From: Pseudomonadota bacterium
GTDB taxonomy: Bacteria > Pseudomonadota > Gammaproteobacteria > Burkholderiales > Burkholderiaceae_C
NCBI GenBank assembly: GCA_023442945.1
Contig: JAEZWW010000102.1
Span: 1-36,295 of the forward strand
Reading direction: 5' to 3'
DNA length: 36,295 bases
This document shows, piece after piece, positions 1 through 6,695 of the stretch. The number at the start of each line of letters is the position of its first letter. The first letter of the stretch is position 1. The notes beneath the pieces were generated by a model. The model was not told the DNA's origin. It was given only the letters and a program-made list of their open reading frames with translations, and made no database searches. A program made the position numbers and the translations under genes.

Positions 1-2
1 GC

Positions 3-881
3 AGCGGCCTGGCCGCCTGGGCGGCGCGCGACGCCCAGGCTCAGGCGCCCGCGGCGCCGGGCAAACTGGCTGCGCTGGCGGCCAAGCCGTCCACGGTCGC
101 CGGGGCGATGACCATGGAAAAGGTGACCGACTACAAGGACGCCAGCAGTTACAACAATTTTTACGAATTTGGCACCGACAAAGGCGATCCGGTGCGCCAT
201 GCCGGCACGCTGAAACCCACGCCCTGGACGGTGGAGATCGAAGGCCAGGTCAAGAAGCCGGGCAAGATCGGGCTGGAAGATTTGCTGAAGCTGGCGCCGA
301 TGGAGCAGCGCATCTACCGCCTGCGCTGCGTGGAAGGCTGGTCGATGGTGATTCCGTGGGTGGGCTATTCGCTGTCGGCCCTGATCCAGCGCGCCGAGCC
401 ACTGGGCAGCGCCAAGTACGTTGAATTCGTGACCCTGGCCGACCCCAAGCAGATGCCCGGCCTGCGCTCAGGCGTGCTGGACTGGCCTTACACCGAGGCG
501 CTGCGCATGGACGAAGCCATGCACCCGCTGGCGTTGCTGGCCTTCGGCATGTACGGCGAGGTGCTGCCCAACCAGAACGGCGCGCCGGTGCGGCTGGTGG
601 TGCCGTGGAAGTACGGCTTCAAGTCGGCCAAGTCCATCGTCAAGATCCGCTTTCTGGACAAGGAGCCGCGCACGGCCTGGAACAAGGCCGCCGCCAACGA
701 GTACGGCTTTTATTCCAACGTGAACCCCAATGTCGACCACCCGCGCTGGAGCCAGGCGACCGAGCGGCGCATCGGCGAAGACGGCCTGTTTGCCAAGAAG
801 CGCAAGACGCTGATGTTCAATGGTTACGAGGCGCAGGTGGGGCAGCTGTATGCGGGGATGGATTTGAAAAAGAACTTTTGA
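3..881 (+). CDS. msrP: MsrP, periplasmic protein-methionine-sulfoxide reductase catalytic subunit (5' end outside window)
   Basis: Molybdopterin enzyme of the sulfite-oxidase fold that reduces methionine sulfoxide in oxidised periplasmic proteins, taking electrons from MsrQ. The open frame runs to the left window edge without a stop, so the first in-frame ATG at 108 is internal. Residues before it (SGLAAWAARDAQAQA) look like the end of a Tat signal whose twin-arginine lies outside. Family motifs are clear: YNNFYEFGTDK, the molybdenum-binding Cys (codon 327-329) in RLRCVEGWSM, EAMHPLALLAFGMYG, NGAPVRLVVPWKYGFK, YGFYSNVNPNVDHPRWSQATER, and the family C-terminus ending L-x-x-NF. msrQ follows, but 319 bp downstream instead of overlapping or abutting. 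Identity is secure; only the N-terminus is missing. Confidence 0.95.
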   Translation, partial: SGLAAWAARDAQAQAPAAPGKLAALAAKPSTVAGAMTMEKVTDYKDASSYNNFYEFGTDKGDPVRHAGTLKPTPWTVEIEGQVKKPGKIGLEDLLKLAPMEQRIYRLRCVEGWSMVIPWVGYSLSALIQRAEPLGSAKYVEFVTLADPKQMPGLRSGVLDWPYTEALRMDEAMHPLALLAFGMYGEVLPNQNGAPVRLVVPWKYGFKSAKSIVKIRFLDKEPRTAWNKAAANEYGFYSNVNPNVDHPRWSQATERRIGEDGLFAKKRKTLMFNGYEAQVGQLYAGMDLKKNF

Positions 882-913
882 TCACCCCCCTGAGTCGCCT
901 GGCGGCGCCTTCA

Positions 914-989
914 CCCCCTCTCTCTTCGCGCTGCGCGCTTCGGGAGGGGGGACAACGCCGATGCTCGGTGCAAGCCCGAGCATGGCGTT
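914..989. repeat. Two adjacent extragenic palindromes downstream of msrP
   Basis: First hairpin: CCCCCTC at 914-920 pairs with GAGGGGG at 944-950 around a GC-rich loop. Second hairpin: AACGCC (954-959) plus ATGCTCGG (961-968) pair with CCGAGCAT (976-983) plus GGCGTT (984-989), giving 14 pairs with a single bulged G at 960 and a 7-nt loop. Neither is followed by a T-run, so they are not classic intrinsic terminators. REP-like extragenic palindromes are the likeliest reading; I recall similar blocks in Comamonadaceae but cannot confirm this here. Confidence 0.55.
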
Positions 990-1120
990 CGCTGGAATGG
1001 CCTGCTCCGCGGCCGTTGGATCAGCGTCGTGCAGGGCGGTGTTGGGCTTTCGCTGAGGGGTTAGCAGGTTTCATCGACGACAGCTGGTGGACGCCTGGTG
1101 TTGCGATTTGCTCCGAATAC

Positions 1121-1163
1121 AATAGCTGGTCGCGCAGATCGCTCTAGGGCCAGAGCCTGATTT
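1121..1163 (+). repeat. Dispersed 42-bp repeat, copy 1 (upstream of msrQ)
   Basis: Starts AATAGCTGGTCGCGCAGA and ends AGGGCCAGAGCCTGATTT. It is close to copy 7 at the far end of the window. A TACAAT hexamer (1118-1123) overlaps its first bases, and its end lies 37 nt before the msrQ ATG, so it would be in the msrQ 5' leader if that -10 is used. Confidence 0.75.
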
Positions 1164-1200
1164 CATTCAAAAACGACTGTTTTCAAAGAACCCTGTAACT

Positions 1201-1821
1201 ATGCGTTCCTGGTTGCTGCATCCCTTGGCCAAGCCGCTGGTGTTTGTGCTGTGTTTGTTGCCGCTGGCGTGGTTGGTGTACGGGGCGGTGGCGGACCAGT
1301 TGGGGGCGAATCCGGCGGAGGCGCTGATCCGCGGCTTGGGCGATTGGAGCCTGCGCTTTCTGTGCCTGGCGCTGGCGGTGACGCCGGTGCGCATCCACAC
1401 GCGCACGCCGCAGTTGGCGCGGTACCGGCGCATGCTGGGGCTGTTCTGTTTTTTCTACGTTTGCCTGCACCTGCTGGCCTACGGCTGGCTGGACATGGGC
1501 TTGGACGTGGCCGACATCGGCCGCGACATCTTGAAGCGCCCGTTCATCCTGGTCGGCTTCACGGCCTGGCTGCTGCTGCTGCCGCTGGCGTTGACGTCCA
1601 CCAACGGCGCCGTGCGGCGCCTGGGCGGCAAGGCCTGGCGCAACCTGCACCGGCTGGTGTATGCGGTCGCGCCGCTGGCGCTGCTGCACTTTTTCTGGAT
1701 GCGCGCGGGCAAACAGGACTTTGCCGAGGTGGCGGTGTACGCGGTGATTCTGGGCGTGCTGCTGTTCGACCGGCTCAGCCGCCATTTCAAGCCCAAAGCA
1801 CCACCAGCCGGCGCCAGGTAA
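1201..1821 (+). CDS. msrQ: MsrQ, heme-binding membrane subunit of the MsrPQ system
   Basis: Inner-membrane b-type cytochrome that passes electrons from the quinone pool or a flavin reductase to periplasmic MsrP. The 206-aa product matches the family length (about 200-210 aa) and has about six hydrophobic segments with few charges. Likely heme-ligand histidines are His90 (YVCLHLLAYGW), His150 (RNLHRLVY) and His163 (LLHFFW). TPVRI and RRMLGLF are further family signatures. The ATG at 1201 places the first transmembrane segment right after MRSWLLHPLAKP, as usual. The last codons and the TAA stop lie inside a degenerate copy of the dispersed repeat (1797-1837), so the extreme C-terminus (KAPPAGAR) is probably not conserved. 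It may have its own promoter because of the long spacer from msrP. Confidence 0.93.
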   Translation: MRSWLLHPLAKPLVFVLCLLPLAWLVYGAVADQLGANPAEALIRGLGDWSLRFLCLALAVTPVRIHTRTPQLARYRRMLGLFCFFYVCLHLLAYGWLDMGLDVADIGRDILKRPFILVGFTAWLLLLPLALTSTNGAVRRLGGKAWRNLHRLVYAVAPLALLHFFWMRAGKQDFAEVAVYAVILGVLLFDRLSRHFKPKAPPAGAR

Positions 1822-1837
1822 GCGCGGCCAGCTATGC
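1797..1837 (-). repeat. Dispersed 42-bp repeat, copy 2 (degenerate, over the msrQ stop)
   Basis: Read on the minus strand it begins ATAGCTGGCCGCGC, matching 13 of the first 14 consensus positions. The remainder is poorly conserved. It covers the last eight sense codons and stop of msrQ and reaches into the gap before the lysA stop. Treated as a half-copy. Confidence 0.5.
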
Positions 1838-1872
1838 TTTTGGTAACAATTTAATCGGGAAAACGGGCGACT

Positions 1873-3165
1873 TCAGACCGACTCCAGCCGCCACAGGTCG
1901 GCCACGGTCTCACGCTGGCGCACCACGCGCGCCGTATCGCCGCTGACCAGCACCTCGGCCGCACGCGGGCGGGTGTTGTAGTTGCTGGCCATGCTCATGC
2001 TGTATGCGCCGGCCGACAGCACGGCCAGCAACTCGCCCGGCTGCGCCGCCAGTGCGCGGTCATGGCCCAGCCAGTCACCGCTTTCGCACACGGGGCCGAC
2101 CACGTCCCAGGTCGGCGCATCGGCGCCCGGCGCCGGCAGCTGCAGCGGCACGATGCGGTGAAAGGCCTGGTACAGCGCCGGGCGTGGCAGGTCGTTCATC
2201 GCCGCGTCGACGATCAGGAAGTGCTTCTGCTCGCCCGGCTTGAGGTACAGCACCTCGGTCAGGCACACGCCGGCGTTGCCGACGATGGAGCGGCCGGGCT
2301 CAATCATCAGCTGGCGGTCGCCATAGCCGCGCGCATCCACCTTGGCCAGCAGCTGCGCCCACAGCGCATCGGCGGCGGGCGGCGTGTCGCCGTTGTAGTC
2401 GATGCCCAGGCCGCCGCCGAAGTCGATGTGGTGGATGGGAATGCTCGCCGCTTCAATCTGCGTCACCAGGTCCAGGATGCGGTCCATCGCCTCCAGGTAA
2501 GGCGCTGGTTCCGTGATTTGCGAGCCGATGTGGCAGTCGATGCCCACCACCTGCAGGCCGGGCAGGGAAGCGGCGTGGCGGTAGGCGGCCAGCGCCTGTT
2601 CGTGCGCGATGCCGAACTTGTTGCCTTTGAGGCCGGTGGAAATGTAGGGGTGCGTCTTGGCGTCCACGTTCGGGTTGACGCGGATGCTGATCGGCGCGCG
2701 GCGACCCAGGCCCGTGGCCACATCGCTCAGAACCTCCAGCTCGGCCACGCTTTCGACGTTGAAGCAGCCGATGCCCACTTCCAGCGCGCGGGCCATTTCA
2801 GCGCGCGTCTTGCCGATGCCTGAAAAGATGATCTTGGCCGGGTCGGCCCCGACGGCCAGGGCGCGCTCCAGCTCGCCGCCCGACACGATGTCGAAGCCGC
2901 AACCGGCGTCCGCCAACAGCTTCAGGATGGCCAGTGTGGAGTTGGCCTTCATCGCGTAGCAGATCAGCGCGCGGCGACCGGCCAGGCCGCGCTGGTAGGC
3001 AGCCAGGGCGTCCAGGATCGCGGCTTGCGAATAGACGAACAGCGGCGTGCCATGGGCGCGCGCCAGGGGGGCCAGCGGCACGGCTTCCAGGCAGAGCTGG
3101 CCGCCCTGGTACGACAGGTGCGCGCCGCTGGGCAGGGCGGGCACCGCAGAAGAAGAGGTGGTCAT
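1873..3165 (-). CDS. lysA: Diaminopimelate decarboxylase
   Basis: PLP enzyme of the alanine-racemase fold that decarboxylates meso-diaminopimelate to L-lysine, the last step of lysine synthesis; cytosolic. The chosen start (ATG 3165-3163) gives 430 aa, close to the usual 415-430, and overlaps the lptM stop as ATGA. Starts further upstream would run through lptM. Motifs: PLP-binding Lys73 in CYAMKANS, CHIGSQI, HIDFGGGLGIDY, the phosphate-binding EPGRSIVGNAG, the C-terminal Cys motif GPVCESGDWL, and the ending AGAYSMSMASNYNTRPR. It is co-transcribed with lptM, an arrangement common in proteobacteria. Nothing is truncated. Confidence 0.97.
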   Translation of the reverse strand: MTTSSSAVPALPSGAHLSYQGGQLCLEAVPLAPLARAHGTPLFVYSQAAILDALAAYQRGLAGRRALICYAMKANSTLAILKLLADAGCGFDIVSGGELERALAVGADPAKIIFSGIGKTRAEMARALEVGIGCFNVESVAELEVLSDVATGLGRRAPISIRVNPNVDAKTHPYISTGLKGNKFGIAHEQALAAYRHAASLPGLQVVGIDCHIGSQITEPAPYLEAMDRILDLVTQIEAASIPIHHIDFGGGLGIDYNGDTPPAADALWAQLLAKVDARGYGDRQLMIEPGRSIVGNAGVCLTEVLYLKPGEQKHFLIVDAAMNDLPRPALYQAFHRIVPLQLPAPGADAPTWDVVGPVCESGDWLGHDRALAAQPGELLAVLSAGAYSMSMASNYNTRPRAAEVLVSGDTARVVRQRETVADLWRLESV

Positions 3166-3437
3166 TCGATGTCGGGAAGGTCTGGCAGCAGCGGCGGCGG
3201 CGGGCGCAGCACCGGCGTGGGTTCCGACGCAGCGCCGCTGGCGGCTGCCGCGGGCGGGGTGCTGTGGCCGCCCCACACGGTTTGCGGCAGCGTGGCGCGC
3301 TGGGCGGCTGCACGTGTCTGGGGAATGGTGAGCGGGCCACGTTGCCCGCACGCCGCCAGCAGGGTTACCGCCGCGCCAGCGGTGGCCCAGGCACAGGCGC
3401 TGACTAGAATCGATCGGGTAGGCGATGCTGACGACAT
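3162..3437 (-). CDS. lptM: LptM-like (YifL) small lipoprotein, LPS-translocon assembly factor
   Basis: A 91-aa lipoprotein with an N-terminal signal and lipobox LAAC, followed at once by the LptM/YifL signature CGQRGPLTIP (compare CGLKGPLYFP in E. coli). In E. coli LptM binds LptD in the outer membrane and helps its disulfide maturation. The remainder (AAAASG, then a proline-rich tail ending LLPDLPDIE) is low complexity and longer than in E. coli. The stop overlaps the lysA start by 4 nt, the conserved lptM-lysA arrangement. The start (ATG 3437-3435) lies only 14 bp from the divergent cyaY start. A TACAAT -10-like hexamer ends 8 nt before the ATG and no Shine-Dalgarno is visible, so the mRNA may be nearly leaderless. 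Confidence 0.85.
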   Translation of the reverse strand: MSSASPTRSILVSACAWATAGAAVTLLAACGQRGPLTIPQTRAAAQRATLPQTVWGGHSTPPAAAASGAASEPTPVLRPPPPLLPDLPDIE

Positions 3438-3451
3438 GGCATGGAATTGTA
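3438..3451 (-). promoter_or_regulatory. Candidate -10 of lptM-lysA, nearly leaderless
   Basis: On the minus strand TACAAT (3451-3446) is followed by eight bases and then the lptM ATG. Transcription would start at or within a few bases of the start codon. The -35 position, inside cyaY codons, is a weak TCGAGG at 17-bp spacing. Inferred from spacing only. Confidence 0.4.
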
Positions 3452-3784
3452 ATGACCGACCTTGAATACCTCGACCGGGCCGAAGCCCTGCTGGCCACCG
3501 TGGAAGCTGAGTGCGACCGCATCAACGAGGCCGGCGACGCGGACATCGACAACCAGCGCGTGGGCGGCATGGTGACGCTGGTGTTTGCTGACAACAGCCA
3601 GATCGTGATCAACCTGCAAAAGCCGCTGCAGGAGCTGTGGCTGGCGGCGCGCTCGGGTGGCTACCACTACCGCTGGCGCGAAGGCCAGTGGCGCGACACC
3701 AAGAGCGACGAGGAGTTTTTCGCCCGCCTGTCGCAAAGTGCCAGCGAACATGCGCGCACGGCGTTGGTGTTCAGCGCCGGCTGA
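3452..3784 (+). CDS. cyaY: CyaY, bacterial frataxin
   Basis: Iron-binding protein that regulates Fe-S cluster assembly through the cysteine desulfurase IscS; cytosolic. The 110-aa product from ATG 3452 starts MTDLEYLDRAEALL and fits the family length (about 106-110 aa). A start at 3425 would add nine residues with no family match. Features: an acidic N-terminal helix (EAECDRINEAGDADIDNQ) carrying the iron-binding acidic ridge, then the beta-sheet signature MVTLVFADNSQIVINLQKPLQELWLAARSGGYHY and the end WRDTKSDEEFFARL. It is divergent from lptM-lysA with 14 bp between start codons, so promoter elements of each gene must lie in the other's coding sequence; TAGAAT at 3405-3410 is a possible -10. 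Confidence 0.93.
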   Translation: MTDLEYLDRAEALLATVEAECDRINEAGDADIDNQRVGGMVTLVFADNSQIVINLQKPLQELWLAARSGGYHYRWREGQWRDTKSDEEFFARLSQSASEHARTALVFSAG

Positions 3785-3851
3785 GCGGGTGCTGAGGCTG
3801 GCGTCGCCCTCACGGGTGATTCGCTGAAGCGAACGCGCACATAGGCGGTGC

Positions 3852-3963
3852 ATCGGCGATGGCGCCACGCGGGCGATAAATCGGAGATGGCGCCGCGCGG
3901 GCGACAAATGGGAGAGGGCGCCACCCGGGCGAGAAATGGGAGATGGCGCCACGCGGGCGCCAT
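3852..3963. repeat. 28-bp tandem repeat, four units
   Basis: Four contiguous 28-bp units at 3852-3879, 3880-3907, 3908-3935 and 3936-3963, differing at a few positions. Each has a central GGCGCC palindrome followed by a CGGGCG-type block. In unit 4, two GGCGCC copies separated by ACGCG form a hairpin (3945-3961) ten bases beyond the mrcA stop. The unit length is not a multiple of three, and the array sits between the convergent ends of cyaY and mrcA, so it is non-coding. Copy number is likely to vary between strains. Confidence 0.85.
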
Positions 3964-3970
3964 GGGCCGA

Positions 3971-6376
3971 TCAGTTCTTGAACATGTCGAGGATGCGGTT
4001 GCGCTCCTCGGACGGCGCGGCACCGCCGCCGGCGTCGGTCGACGGTTCGGCCTCGGTCGGCGCAGGTGCCAGGCCAGCACCGCCCAGGTTGCTGATGCCG
4101 CCACCGCGGGCGTATTCCTCGTAGTACCAGTCGCCGCCGACGCGGGTCACGCCTTCGGGCGGCGTGGGCTCGCTGACCGGCACGCCTTTGAGCGCCGTCT
4201 GCATGAAGTTGATCCAGATCGGCAGGCTCAGGCCGCCACCGGTTTCGCGGTTGCCCAGGTTGCGCGGCGTGTCGTAGCCCATCCACACCACGCCCACCAT
4301 GGTGGGCTGGTAGCCAGTGAACCAGGCGTCCATCGAGTCGTTGGTGGTGCCGGTCTTGCCGTAGATGTCGGGGCGCTTGAGCTGGCCCTGCGCCTTGGCG
4401 GCGGTGCCGATGCGCGCCACGTCGTTCAGCATGGTGCCTGTGATGAACGCGTTGCGCGCGTCGATGGCGCGGTTGGACTCGACCGGGCCAGCCGGCTGGC
4501 TTTCGACCAGTACCCGACCGGTGTGGTCGGTGATCCGCGTCACCAGGAACGGATTCACACGGAAACCGCCGTTGGCGAACACCGAATAGCCTGCCGCCAT
4601 CTGCATCGGCGTGACGGAGCCGGCGCCCAGGGCCATGGTCAGGTAAGCCGGGTGCTTGTCGGCATCAAAGCCGAAGCGGGTTACCCATTCCTGGCCGAAC
4701 TGCGGCGTGATGGTCTGCAGGATGCGGATGGAAATCATGTTGCGCGACCGGGCCAGACCGCGCTTCATGGTCATGGGGCCTTCGAAGCCGCCTTCGTAGT
4801 TCTTGGGTTCCCACGGTTGCCCGCCTGTCACGCTGCTGTCGAAGAACATGGGCGTGTCGTTGATCATCGTGGTCGGCGAAAAGCCTTTTTCCAGTGCCGC
4901 TGAATAGATGAACGGCTTGAAGCTGGAGCCCGGTTGGCGCCACGCCTGCGTGACGTGGTTGAACTTGTTCTTGTCGAAGTCAAAGCCGCCAATCAGGGCC
5001 TTGACGGCGCCGTTGCGGGGATCGAGCGCGACGAGTGCGCCTTCTACCTCGGGCACCTGGCCTATGTCCCATTTGCCCTTGCTGTCCTGGCTGACGCGGA
5101 TGATGGCGCCCGGGCGGATCTTGATGGCCGGACCGGCTTTGGCGGAAAGCCCGGACTGCGCCACGCGGAGACTGTCGCCCGTCATGGTGATCTTGGCGCC
5201 ATTGCGGCGCAGCGCGACGACGGCGCGCGGGCTGGCTTCGGTCACCAGCACGGCCTGCAAGTCGCCCATGTCGGGATGGCTGGCGAGCACGTCGTCGGCC
5301 ATGTCCTCGACTTCGGACGCGCTCTTGGGCAGGTCGACGAACTTTTCCGGCCCGCGGTAGGCCTGGCGGCGGTCGTAATCGAGGATGCCTTTGCGCAGCG
5401 CGGCGTAGGCGGCGTTCTGGTCGGCGGTGTTGATGGAGGTGTAGACGTTCAGGCCGCGGCTGTAGGTCTCTTCGCCGTACTGCGCGAACATCATCTGGCG
5501 AACCATCTCGGCCACGTACTCGGCGTGCACGCGCGTGCCTTCATTGGCGGGGCGAATGCGCAGGGGCTGCGCCTTGGATTCGGTCGCTTCGGCCGCGGTG
5601 ATGAAGCCGTTTTCCACCATCCGGTCAAGGATGTAAAGCTGGCGCTCACGGGCGCGGTCAAAGTTGGCGATGGGGTTGGCCGTCGAAGGGAACTTGGGGA
5701 TGCCGGCGAGCATGGCCGCTTCGGCGACCGTGATGTCCTTGAGCGGCTTGCCGAAATAGGTTTCGGCGGCCGCGGCGAAGCCATAGGCCCGGTTGCCCAG
5801 GAAGATCTGGTTCATGTAGATCTCGAGGATCTGGTCCTTCGTGAGCATGTGCTCCAGTTTGAAGGTCAGCAGCACCTCGTAGATCTTGCGGGTGTAGGTC
5901 TTTTCTGAAGACAGGTAAACGTTGCGGGCCACCTGCATCGTGATGGTGGAAGCGCCCTGGCTCTTTTCGCGGCCCAGGTTGGCCAGGGCCGCACGGGCGA
6001 CACCCATGTAGTCAACGCCGCCATGCTCATAGAAGCGGGCATCTTCAACCGCCAAGACGGCGTTCTTCATCGCCTTCGGAATCTTGTCGATCGGCGTGAG
6101 ATTCCGCCGCTCTTCGCCAAATTCGCTGATCAGCGTGCCTTCCGATGTGTACACCCGCAGCGGCAGCTTTGGCCGGTAGTTCGACAACTCAGACACATCT
6201 GGCAGGTTGGGGTAGGCGATCGCCAGGGCCATTAGTCCACCCATGACGGCACACAGCGCCAGCGCGACCACCGTGCCCACGGCCCACATGAGGCCTTTTA
6301 ACAACCACCCCCACCAGCTCGTACGGGTAGGGGTTGTGCGCTTGTTCACGCCATTCGGCGAATTCTCTGACGGCAT
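3971..6376 (-). CDS. mrcA: Penicillin-binding protein 1A, bifunctional transglycosylase/transpeptidase
   Basis: Class A PBP that polymerises and cross-links peptidoglycan, anchored in the inner membrane. The 801-aa product has a short cytosolic tail (1-28), one transmembrane helix (about 29-53) and a GT51 transglycosylase domain with catalytic Glu111 in EDARFYEHGG, QGASTITMQ (140-148) and the RKIYEVLLTFKLE region. An OB-like insert (about 340-440) follows. The transpeptidase domain has SxxK at Ser484-Lys487 (GSSFKP), SRN at 544-546 and KTGT at 674-677. The acidic, glycine-rich tail after residue 745 is low complexity. It is divergent from pilM, the usual order in betaproteobacteria. No signs of truncation. 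Confidence 0.97.
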   Translation of the reverse strand: MPSENSPNGVNKRTTPTRTSWWGWLLKGLMWAVGTVVALALCAVMGGLMALAIAYPNLPDVSELSNYRPKLPLRVYTSEGTLISEFGEERRNLTPIDKIPKAMKNAVLAVEDARFYEHGGVDYMGVARAALANLGREKSQGASTITMQVARNVYLSSEKTYTRKIYEVLLTFKLEHMLTKDQILEIYMNQIFLGNRAYGFAAAAETYFGKPLKDITVAEAAMLAGIPKFPSTANPIANFDRARERQLYILDRMVENGFITAAEATESKAQPLRIRPANEGTRVHAEYVAEMVRQMMFAQYGEETYSRGLNVYTSINTADQNAAYAALRKGILDYDRRQAYRGPEKFVDLPKSASEVEDMADDVLASHPDMGDLQAVLVTEASPRAVVALRRNGAKITMTGDSLRVAQSGLSAKAGPAIKIRPGAIIRVSQDSKGKWDIGQVPEVEGALVALDPRNGAVKALIGGFDFDKNKFNHVTQAWRQPGSSFKPFIYSAALEKGFSPTTMINDTPMFFDSSVTGGQPWEPKNYEGGFEGPMTMKRGLARSRNMISIRILQTITPQFGQEWVTRFGFDADKHPAYLTMALGAGSVTPMQMAAGYSVFANGGFRVNPFLVTRITDHTGRVLVESQPAGPVESNRAIDARNAFITGTMLNDVARIGTAAKAQGQLKRPDIYGKTGTTNDSMDAWFTGYQPTMVGVVWMGYDTPRNLGNRETGGGLSLPIWINFMQTALKGVPVSEPTPPEGVTRVGGDWYYEEYARGGGISNLGGAGLAPAPTEAEPSTDAGGGAAPSEERNRILDMFKN

Positions 6377-6695
6377 GGGGAAAACAAGTAAGTTAGCAAG
6401 TACTTCCGTGAGACAGTACGACCTGTCGGCTGGCCCGGGAGGGTGCCGGTCAGGACTTTTTCACACGACATTTTGGATTGTGATCGCTGTCGCGGCGTAA
6501 CCCAACGCAACGGAGCGCACACGAGGCCACTTCGGTCTGTCGCGTAAGGAATTGTCCCTAGACGTTAGTTTTTGACAACGCGCACAAGCGCTTGTAGTGG
6601 GCATTTGCTTTGCCCGACAAGGGGCTTGCTGCTAGCATTCATGTGAAATCTTAAGTGTGTTCGACTTTTGAAACTGAAGGTAACAGGGTGTCGTC
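6377..6695. other. mrcA-pilM divergent promoter region, 319 bp
   Basis: I see no credible gene. The right half is notably A/T-richer than the flanks. It holds TTGACA (6572-6577), a perfect 12-bp palindrome (6584-6595) and a GG-N10-GC sigma-54-like pair (6600-6613). The pilM Shine-Dalgarno AGGG is at 6685-6688. Elements for mrcA transcription on the other strand could not be assigned. Confidence 0.5.
6572..6600 (+). promoter_or_regulatory. Candidate pilM promoter with a palindrome in the -35/-10 spacer
   Basis: A perfect -35 TTGACA (6572-6577) is followed at 17 bp by a poor -10, TAGTGG (6595-6600). Between and touching them is the perfect palindrome ACAAGCGCTTGT (6584-6595). A weak -10 with a dyad in the spacer suggests a regulated promoter. 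The start would leave a leader of about 90 nt. Alternatively GG (6600-6601) and GC (6612-6613) at 10-nt spacing resemble a sigma-54 element. Inference only. Confidence 0.35.

Larger units (their letters stand above)
882..1200. other. msrP-msrQ spacer, 319 bp without a gene
   Basis: I see no credible gene here. The spacer holds two adjacent hairpins (914-989), one copy of the dispersed 42-bp repeat (1121-1163) and a TACAAT hexamer (1118-1123) that could be the -10 of an msrQ promoter. No good -35 is visible 16-18 bp upstream of it. Longer frames through the region are low-complexity readings of GC-rich DNA. Confidence 0.6.

Noticed and set aside
108..881. ATG at 108 as the msrP start
   Set aside because: The frame is open to the window edge and the residues before it continue a signal-peptide-like sequence, so the gene starts outside the window.
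3163..3612. N-terminal extension of lysA to 3612
   Set aside because: It runs through lptM and cyaY on the other frame or strand and has no family similarity; the ATGA overlap at 3165 gives the normal length.
6600..6613. Firm sigma-54 promoter for pilM
   Set aside because: Only GGCA and TTGC cores match; flanking consensus bases differ and no enhancer site is visible, so it is kept as an alternative inside the promoter entry.
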